Assembly: GCF_024622975.1 (NCBI RefSeq)
Contig: NZ_JANJZT010000004.1
Coordinates: 118,833-182,832 of the forward strand
Direction of reading: 5' to 3'
DNA from: Blautia caecimuris
Lineage (GTDB): Bacteria > Bacillota > Clostridia > Lachnospirales > Lachnospiraceae
Length of the DNA: 64,000 bases
Shown one piece after another: positions 58,405 to 64,000 of the stretch (its first letter is position 1; every line of letters starts with the position of its first letter). Both the position numbers and the translations under genes were made by a program. The notes under the pieces were generated by a model. The model did not search any database and was not told the origin of the DNA. It saw nothing but the letters and a program-made list of their open reading frames with translations.

Positions 58405-60841
58405 ATATATCGACAATAACCTTGTCTGGAACAAGGACAATGAGGTATTCGCTTATTATGAACTGATACCATACAATTACAGTTTTCTATCCGCTGAACA
58501 GAAATTCATTGTGCATGACAGCTTCCGACAGTTGATTGCACAGTCCCGTGAGGGCAAGATACACGCCTTGCAGATTGCCACCGAAAGTTCAATCCGAAGT
58601 ATACAAGAGCAGTCAAAGAAACTGGTAACGGGACGATTGAAAGACGTTGCCTATCAGAAGATAGACGAACAGACCGAAGCATTGGTAAGCATGATTGGGG
58701 ACAATCAAGTAGACTACCGCTTTTTTCTTGGCTTTAAGCTCATGGTAACGGAAGAACAATTCAATTTGAAGAACATGAAAAAATCGGCATGGTTGACATT
58801 CAAGGAGTTTATCCACGAAGTGAACCACACGCTGATGAATGACTTTGTATCTATGCCGAATGATGAAATCAACCGCTATCTGAAAATGGAAAAGCTGTTG
58901 GAAAACAAAATCAGCCGACGCTTCAAGGTGCGACGCTTAGATAAAAATGACTTCGGGTATCTCATTGAACATCTCTACGGCAGGGACGGTATCGCCTATG
59001 AAGATTATGAGTACAGCTTACCAAAGAAGAAGCTGAAAAAAGAAACATTGATAAAGCACTATGACTTGATACGTCCGACCCGTTGCCTTGTGGAAGAAAG
59101 CCAGCGACATTTACGCTTGGAACATGAGAACAACGAAAGCTACGTTTCCTATTTTACCGTCAATGCGATTGTCGGGGAACTGGATTTTCCGTCCTCTGAA
59201 ATCTTCTACTTCCAGCAACAGCAGTTTACCTTTCCCGTTGATACGTCCATGAATGTAGAAATCGTGGAAAACCGAAAAGCATTATCGACAGTTCGCAACA
59301 AGAAAAAAGAGCTGAAAGATTTAGACAATCACGCCTACCAGTCTGGCAGTGAAACCAGCTCAAACGTGGTGGACGCATTAGACAGTGTGGACGAGCTGGA
59401 AACAGATTTAGACCAGTCAAAAGAAAGTATGTATAAGCTGTCCTATGTTATCCGTGTATCTGCTCCCGACCTTGACGAGCTGAAAAGACGCTGTGACGAA
59501 GTCAAGGACTTTTACGACGATTTGAACGTCAAGCTGGTGCGACCTGCTGGGGATATGTTAGGGCTACATTCTGAATTTCTTCCAGCCAGTAAGCGATACA
59601 TCAACGACTATGTGCAGTATGTAAAATCAGACTTCTTGGCAGGGCTTGGGTTCGGTGCAACACAGCAGTTAGGGGAAAACACTGGTATCTATATCGGCTA
59701 TTCTGTGGACACGGGACGCAATGTGTACTTACAGCCCTCTTTAGCTTCGCAAGGTATCAAAGGTACGGTTACAAATGCTCTTGCTTCTGCTTTTGTTGGT
59801 TCGTTAGGCGGTGGAAAATCGTTCTGTAACAATCTGCTTGTCTACTATTCGGTGCTGTTTGGCGGTCAGGCGGTAATCTTAGACCCAAAGAGTGAAAGAG
59901 GAAATTGGAAAGAAACCCTGCCAGAAATCGCCCATGAAATCAATATCGTCAACCTTACCAGCGACAGAGAAAATGCAGGACTGCTTGACCCGTTCGTGAT
60001 TATGAAGAATGTGAAAGACGCTGAAAGTCTGGCAATCGACATACTCACATTCCTTACGGGCATTTCCTCTAGGGACGGCGAGAAGTTCCCCGTACTTCGT
60101 AAGGCAGTTCGTGCTGTTACCCAAAGCGAAACAAGGGGCTTGCTCCATGTAATTGAGGAATTAAGAAAAGAAGATACACCTATTTCATGCAACATTGCCG
60201 ACCATATCGACAGTTTCACGGACTACGATTTCGCACATCTGCTGTTCTCTGACGGTACGGTGGAAAATGCAATCAGTTTAGATAACCAGCTCAACATCAT
60301 TCAAGTAGCTGACCTGGTGTTACCCGATAAGGACACCACCTTTGAGGAATACACGACCATTGAATTACTGTCTGTTTCCATGTTGATTGTTATATCTACA
60401 TTTGCCTTAGATTTTATCCATTCCGACAGAAGCATTTTCAAGATTGTAGACCTTGACGAAGCGTGGGCGTTCTTAAATGTGGCACAAGGTGAAACGCTCT
60501 CTAACAAGCTGGTGCGTGCTGGTCGTGCCATGCAGGCAGGCGTGTATTTTGTAACGCAGTCTTCGGGGGACGTGTCAAAGGAAAGTCTGAAAAACAATAT
60601 CGGTTTAAAATTCGCTTTCCGTAGTACCGACATCAACGAGATTAAGCAGACCCTTGAATTTTTCTCCATTGACAAAGAGGACGAGAACAACCAGAAGCGA
60701 TTGCGTGATTTGGAAAACGGACAATGCCTATTGCAAGATTTATACGGACGTGTGGGCGTGGTGCAGATACACCCCGTTTTTGAAGAACTCTTACACGCCT
60801 TTGATACCAGACCGCCGATACAGAGAAATGAGGTGGAGTGA
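58391..60841 (+). CDS. VirB4/TraE-type conjugation ATPase (Tn916 Orf16-like)
   Basis: 816 residues. A long N-terminal region (about 1-440) is followed by Walker A GSLGGGKSFCNN (470-481) and Walker B IVDLDEAWAFLN near 685. FVTQSSGDVSKESLKNNIGLKF, split near 715-736, is a usual late motif. It powers assembly or substrate transport of the type IV secretion channel at the inner face of the membrane. Overlaps tcpE at its start and the next gene at its stop (TGATG). Confidence 0.95.
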   Translation: MFPIKYIDNNLVWNKDNEVFAYYELIPYNYSFLSAEQKFIVHDSFRQLIAQSREGKIHALQIATESSIRSIQEQSKKLVTGRLKDVAYQKIDEQTEALVSMIGDNQVDYRFFLGFKLMVTEEQFNLKNMKKSAWLTFKEFIHEVNHTLMNDFVSMPNDEINRYLKMEKLLENKISRRFKVRRLDKNDFGYLIEHLYGRDGIAYEDYEYSLPKKKLKKETLIKHYDLIRPTRCLVEESQRHLRLEHENNESYVSYFTVNAIVGELDFPSSEIFYFQQQQFTFPVDTSMNVEIVENRKALSTVRNKKKELKDLDNHAYQSGSETSSNVVDALDSVDELETDLDQSKESMYKLSYVIRVSAPDLDELKRRCDEVKDFYDDLNVKLVRPAGDMLGLHSEFLPASKRYINDYVQYVKSDFLAGLGFGATQQLGENTGIYIGYSVDTGRNVYLQPSLASQGIKGTVTNALASAFVGSLGGGKSFCNNLLVYYSVLFGGQAVILDPKSERGNWKETLPEIAHEINIVNLTSDRENAGLLDPFVIMKNVKDAESLAIDILTFLTGISSRDGEKFPVLRKAVRAVTQSETRGLLHVIEELRKEDTPISCNIADHIDSFTDYDFAHLLFSDGTVENAISLDNQLNIIQVADLVLPDKDTTFEEYTTIELLSVSMLIVISTFALDFIHSDRSIFKIVDLDEAWAFLNVAQGETLSNKLVRAGRAMQAGVYFVTQSSGDVSKESLKNNIGLKFAFRSTDINEIKQTLEFFSIDKEDENNQKRLRDLENGQCLLQDLYGRVGVVQIHPVFEELLHAFDTRPPIQRNEVE

Positions 60842-63030
60842 TGAAAGAAAGGATACAAGGTGCGTTCACAAGAAAAAAGATACTTCACGTTCTCAAAATG
60901 GCTCTGTTTGTCGTGGCACTGTCCCTTATCCTGCTTTCGCTCTTGGGAACAGTGGCACACGCTACGGGGCTTGTGGACGACACAATCAATACCGAGAACC
61001 TTTATTCTAAATACCCATTAAGCAATTATCAGCTTGATTTCTATGTGGATAATAGCTGGGCGTGGCTTCCGTGGAACTGGCTGGACGGGATTGGAAAAAG
61101 CGTACAATACGGGCTGTACTGTATTACCAACTTTGTCTGGACGATAAGCCTATATCTTTCTAATGCTACGGGTTATGTGGTGCAGGAAGCCTACAAGCTG
61201 GATTTCATTAACGATATGGCAGACAGTATCGGTAAAAGCATACAGACCTTAGCAGGTGTTACGCAAAACGGCTTTTCTTCTTCGGGATTTTATGTGGGAT
61301 TTCTACTGCTGATTATCTTAGTGGTAGGTATCTATGTTGCCTATACGGGACTGATAAAACGGGAAACCAGCAAGGCATTACACGCTGTTATCAACTTTGT
61401 AGTGGTGTTCATTTTATCGGCTTCCTTTATTGCCTACGCTCCCGACTACATCAAGAAAGTGAATGACTTTTCCAGTGATATAAGTACCGCTTCACTGGAC
61501 TTGGGAACAAAAATCATGCTTCCCGACAGCGACAGTAAGGGCAAAGATAGCGTGGACTTGATAAGGGACAGCCTATTTTCCATACAAGTACAACAGCCGT
61601 GGCTACTGCTTCAATTTGGAAATTCAGATATAGAAGAAATCGGTTCTGACCGTGTGGAAGCTCTGGTATCGACAAGTCCAGAGGACGAGGACGGCGAAAC
61701 GAGAGAAAATGTTGTAAAAACAGAGATTGAGGACAACGACAACAACAATCTGACGATACCGCAGGTTGTCAATCGTCTTGGCATGGTGTTCTTCCTGCTT
61801 ATCTTCAACTTAGGTATTACGATATTTGTATTTCTGCTTACGGGTATGATGTTGTTCAGCCAGATACTTTTTATCATCTTCGCTATGTTCCTGCCTATCA
61901 GCTTTCTATTAAGTATGATACCGAGTTATGAGAGCATGGCGAAACAAGCCATAGTCCGTGTGTTCAATACCATTATGACAAGGGCAGGTATTACATTGAT
62001 TGTTACGGTAGCCTTTAGCATTTCCAGTATGTTTTACAACATATCCACGGACTATCCGTTTTTCATGGTGGCGTTCTTGCAGATAGTGTGTTTTGCAGGT
62101 ATCTACATGAAGCTAGGCGATTTAATGAGTATGTTCAGCTTAAACGCTGGCGACAGTCAAAGCATGGGACGCAGAATATTCCGCCGTCCGTATATGTTCA
62201 TGCGACATCGAGCTAGGCGTATGGAACACCGATTAGCTAGGGCTGTGGGAAAAGGAAGTCTGGTCGGTACTGGAGCTGGTGCAATGGCTGGCTCTATGGT
62301 ATCGTCTGGCGGTTCATCAGCAAGGAACAATACACCAAAACAACCGACCCGAAGCAATAACGCTTCTCTTGGCGGTAAGGCTGGTTCAGCCGTTGGAGCT
62401 GTCTTTGATACGAAGAACAAGGTCAAAGATAAGGCAACCGCTGTCAAAGAAAATATAAAAGATATGCCGACACAGACCGCCTATGCGGTTCACTCTGCCA
62501 AAGAAAAAGCAAAGTCCAGCGTGTCTGATTTCAAGCGTGGCGTGGTGCAGGAACAAGAAAACTGCCAGTCTGGACGATTAGAAAAGCAACAGCTCCATAG
62601 ACAGAATATCGCTGATAAGCGTATGGAGCTTCAAAAGGCACAGGAAGCAAGGCAGGCGGATAAGAAAACGGACGGATCAGCGACAAGCGGAGCTACCCGT
62701 CCCCACGAAAGACCAGCTACGGCTACCAAACAGAACGTAGAAAAACAGCAGAAAGTCAAACGCCCTGCCACAGCTTCAACCATGAAGAATGATGAACCTA
62801 TCAAGAAAAATGTTGTCAAGGAGCGTCCGTTATCTTCTGGTAGTTCTGATGTAAAAGCTCCGCAGGCGAGCCGTAGGAATGTAGAAAAAACGGTATCGCA
62901 GGAAACACGCCAGAATTATAAAGCTGACCGTATAACGAAAACGCAGACAACGACCACACAGAAGCAGACACAGCAGAATACCGAGAAGAACAAACGAACC
63001 CTCTTTAAGAAAGGACAAAGGAAGAAATGA
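60841..63030 (+). CDS. Large conjugation membrane protein (Tn916 Orf15-like, VirB6-type)
   Basis: 729 residues. A signal-like first segment ends near VAHATGL; further membrane segments lie around 85-110, 155-180, 190-210, 310-355 and 385-425. The C-terminal 270 residues after LGDLMSMFSLNAGDSQSMGRR are basic, low in complexity and rich in Lys, Gln and Thr. This is the channel protein of the mating pore. ATG 60841 overlaps the VirB4 stop; GAGGTGGA lies upstream. Confidence 0.92.
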   Translation: MKERIQGAFTRKKILHVLKMALFVVALSLILLSLLGTVAHATGLVDDTINTENLYSKYPLSNYQLDFYVDNSWAWLPWNWLDGIGKSVQYGLYCITNFVWTISLYLSNATGYVVQEAYKLDFINDMADSIGKSIQTLAGVTQNGFSSSGFYVGFLLLIILVVGIYVAYTGLIKRETSKALHAVINFVVVFILSASFIAYAPDYIKKVNDFSSDISTASLDLGTKIMLPDSDSKGKDSVDLIRDSLFSIQVQQPWLLLQFGNSDIEEIGSDRVEALVSTSPEDEDGETRENVVKTEIEDNDNNNLTIPQVVNRLGMVFFLLIFNLGITIFVFLLTGMMLFSQILFIIFAMFLPISFLLSMIPSYESMAKQAIVRVFNTIMTRAGITLIVTVAFSISSMFYNISTDYPFFMVAFLQIVCFAGIYMKLGDLMSMFSLNAGDSQSMGRRIFRRPYMFMRHRARRMEHRLARAVGKGSLVGTGAGAMAGSMVSSGGSSARNNTPKQPTRSNNASLGGKAGSAVGAVFDTKNKVKDKATAVKENIKDMPTQTAYAVHSAKEKAKSSVSDFKRGVVQEQENCQSGRLEKQQLHRQNIADKRMELQKAQEARQADKKTDGSATSGATRPHERPATATKQNVEKQQKVKRPATASTMKNDEPIKKNVVKERPLSSGSSDVKAPQASRRNVEKTVSQETRQNYKADRITKTQTTTTQKQTQQNTEKNKRTLFKKGQRKK

Positions 63031-63959
63031 AACTAAGACATGTCGCTATCATTGGCAGTCTGTTTCCTATCCTCTTTTCGATTGTGCTGTTCTTTGGGGT
63101 TCTAATTAGTGCCGAGGACGACGACGGGGACAACGGTTATTCCTCTAATTATGCAGGTATGAACCTATCCGCCGAAGTTTTGAAACATCAGCCTATGGTA
63201 GAAAAGTATGCCAGAGAAAACGGTATTTCCGAGTATGTCAATGTGTTGCTGGCAATCATACAAGTGGAAAGTGGCGGTACAGCCGTAGACGTTATGCAAA
63301 GTTCTGAAAGTCTGGGGCTACCGCCCAACTCTTTAGATACAGAAAGTTCCATTAAGCAGGGGTGTCAGTATTTTGCGTCCCTGCTTTCTTCCTGCAAAAA
63401 TCAAGGTATCAGCGATATAAATGTCGTGATACAGTCCTATAACTATGGCGGTGGCTATGTTGGTTATGTGATAGGAAACGGAAAAAAGCATACATTCAAT
63501 CTGGCGGAAAACTTCGCAAGGGAGAAATCGGGCGGTCAGAAAGTAACCTATACAAACCCTATCGCCGTAGCGAAGAATGGGGGCTGGCGGTATGCCTATG
63601 GAAATATGTTTTATTGTGAATTGGTAAATCAGTATCTAACCGTTACGCAGTTTGACAATGCCACCGTGCAGGCGATTATGAATGAAGCATTGAAGTATCA
63701 AGGCTGGAAGTATGTGTATGGTGGCAGTAACCCGAACACCTCTTTTGACTGTTCTGGACTGACGCAGTGGTGCTATGGCAAGGCTGGTATCTCTTTACCG
63801 AGAACAGCACAAATGCAGTATGACGCAACACAGCATATCCCACTATCGCAGGCAAAGGCTGGCGATTTGGTCTTTTTCCACAGTACCTACAACGCTGGAA
63901 GCTATGTAACCCACGTCGGTATCGTGCGTCCAGAGGGACGAAAGTTAGAAGTAGATTAA
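63027..63959 (+). CDS. Lysozyme-like / NlpC-P60 cell-wall hydrolase (Tn916 Orf14-like), interrupted by a group II intron
   Basis: One membrane segment at residues 8-28, a lysozyme-like domain (about 50-175, catalytic Glu in IIQVESGGTA near 83) and an NlpC/P60 domain with Cys242 in FDCSGL and His296 in VTHVGI. CwlT-type enzymes open the wall for the mating channel. The true exon ends at 63923 (residue 299). The last 11 codons to the stop at 63957-63959 belong to the intron that begins GTGCG at 63924. Relatives continue HVGIYVGN with about 35 more residues and the third catalytic residue, expected after splicing and to the right of the window. Confidence 0.92.
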   Translation: MKLRHVAIIGSLFPILFSIVLFFGVLISAEDDDGDNGYSSNYAGMNLSAEVLKHQPMVEKYARENGISEYVNVLLAIIQVESGGTAVDVMQSSESLGLPPNSLDTESSIKQGCQYFASLLSSCKNQGISDINVVIQSYNYGGGYVGYVIGNGKKHTFNLAENFAREKSGGQKVTYTNPIAVAKNGGWRYAYGNMFYCELVNQYLTVTQFDNATVQAIMNEALKYQGWKYVYGGSNPNTSFDCSGLTQWCYGKAGISLPRTAQMQYDATQHIPLSQAKAGDLVFFHSTYNAGSYVTHVGIVRPEGRKLEVD

Positions 63960-64000
63960 AGAAAGGGGGACAGAAAAAAAAGGCACTACCCCGTAAGATA
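63924..64000 (+). mobile_element. 5' end of a group II intron (partial)
   Basis: The sequence begins GTGCGTCCAGAGGGACGAAAG, cut here at its conserved GTGCG start, and later reads GGCACTACCCCGTAAGATA, close to domain I of Ll.LtrB (GGTACTACTCTGTAAGATA). The break falls exactly where protein homology in the NlpC/P60 domain stops, between codons. Tn5397 of C. difficile is known to hold a group II intron in orf14. The body with its reverse transcriptase lies outside the window. Confidence 0.85.

Larger units (their letters stand above)
44291..64000 (+). mobile_element. Left part of a Tn916/Tn5397-family integrative conjugative element
   Basis: The order DUF961-DUF961-FtsK-oriT-MobT-(TcpD)-ArdA-TcpE-VirB4-Orf15-Orf14 is that of Tn916 open reading frames 23 to 14, all on the plus strand. 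Added to it are an RHH repressor, TnpV, a sortase-anchored adhesin, a methyltransferase and three cargo genes. A group II intron in the Orf14-like gene is a known feature of Tn5397. Integrase/excisionase and any resistance gene would lie to the right of the window. It interrupts a chromosomal peptidase. Confidence 0.92.

Noticed and set aside
1..64000. CRISPR array, tRNA or rRNA genes
   Set aside because: No regularly spaced direct repeats of CRISPR size, and no tRNA cloverleaf or rRNA sequence was noticed on either strand.

Overview
The window looks like the chromosome of a gut Clostridia species, most likely Lachnospiraceae (Blautia/Ruminococcus-like). The evidence is the moderate GC content, strong GGAGG ribosome-binding sites, a prfB gene with the classical +1 frameshift, a Firmicutes-type PTS locus with an antiterminator, an FMN riboswitch driving ribU, and an S8 (Csp-like) peptidase. 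From about 44.29 kb to the right edge the chromosome is interrupted by the left part of a Tn916/Tn5397-family integrative conjugative element (ICE).

Chromosomal part, 1-44.29 kb. At 1-5.7 kb there is a carbohydrate ABC importer (binding protein and two permeases, minus strand), an SGNH esterase, a divergent RpiR-type regulator and an AraC-type regulator. At 5.9-13.5 kb a DapF-like protein lacking both catalytic cysteines is followed by a FadR-type regulator and an operon for the semi-phosphorylative Entner-Doudoroff route: a GntP-like permease with an apparent internal deletion, an IlvD/Edd-family sugar-acid dehydratase, a PfkB kinase, KDPG aldolase and a second PfkB kinase. At 13.6-24.9 kb are an MBL hydrolase, prfB, an aspartate-family cluster (ACT protein, hom, an ApgM-like protein that may act as homoserine kinase, lysC), a secreted two-repeat protein, a DUF975 membrane protein and tex. 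At 24.9-32.9 kb two divergent importers share one intergenic region: a TrpXYZ-like amino-acid-type system (minus) and a BMP/Nup-type nucleoside system (plus). At 33-43.2 kb are the FMN riboswitch with ribU, a Cys-rich conserved protein, a NUDIX hydrolase, the glucose PTS with its own antiterminator, HPr (Ser46 replaced by Gln), enzyme I, a CmpB-like membrane protein and a DUF1445 hydro-lyase.

ICE part, 44.29-64 kb. The element splits an S8 peptidase gene after its Asp and His boxes; the serine box is lost. From left to right it carries an RHH repressor with a palindromic operator, a TnpV protein, a large thioester/SpaA/VaFE sortase-anchored adhesin, a C5 DNA methyltransferase containing a complete second gene in another frame, two DUF961 proteins, FtsK-like coupling ATPase, oriT, MobT-type relaxase, DUF3789 and TcpD small membrane proteins, two adjacent ArdA antirestriction proteins, TcpE, the VirB4-like ATPase, the large Orf15 membrane protein, and an Orf14-like lysozyme/NlpC-P60 hydrolase. 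Three cargo genes (DUF3795, AraC/GyrI-like, small Cys protein) sit in related promoter-gene-tail cassettes. The Orf14-like gene is interrupted at its 3' part by the start of a group II intron running off the window, as in Tn5397 of Clostridioides difficile. The integrase end of the element lies beyond the window.

The points most worth a second look are the gene overprinted inside the methyltransferase, the modular cargo cassettes, the Ser/Ser DapF homologue, the HPr without Ser46, the shortened GntP protein and the group II intron.
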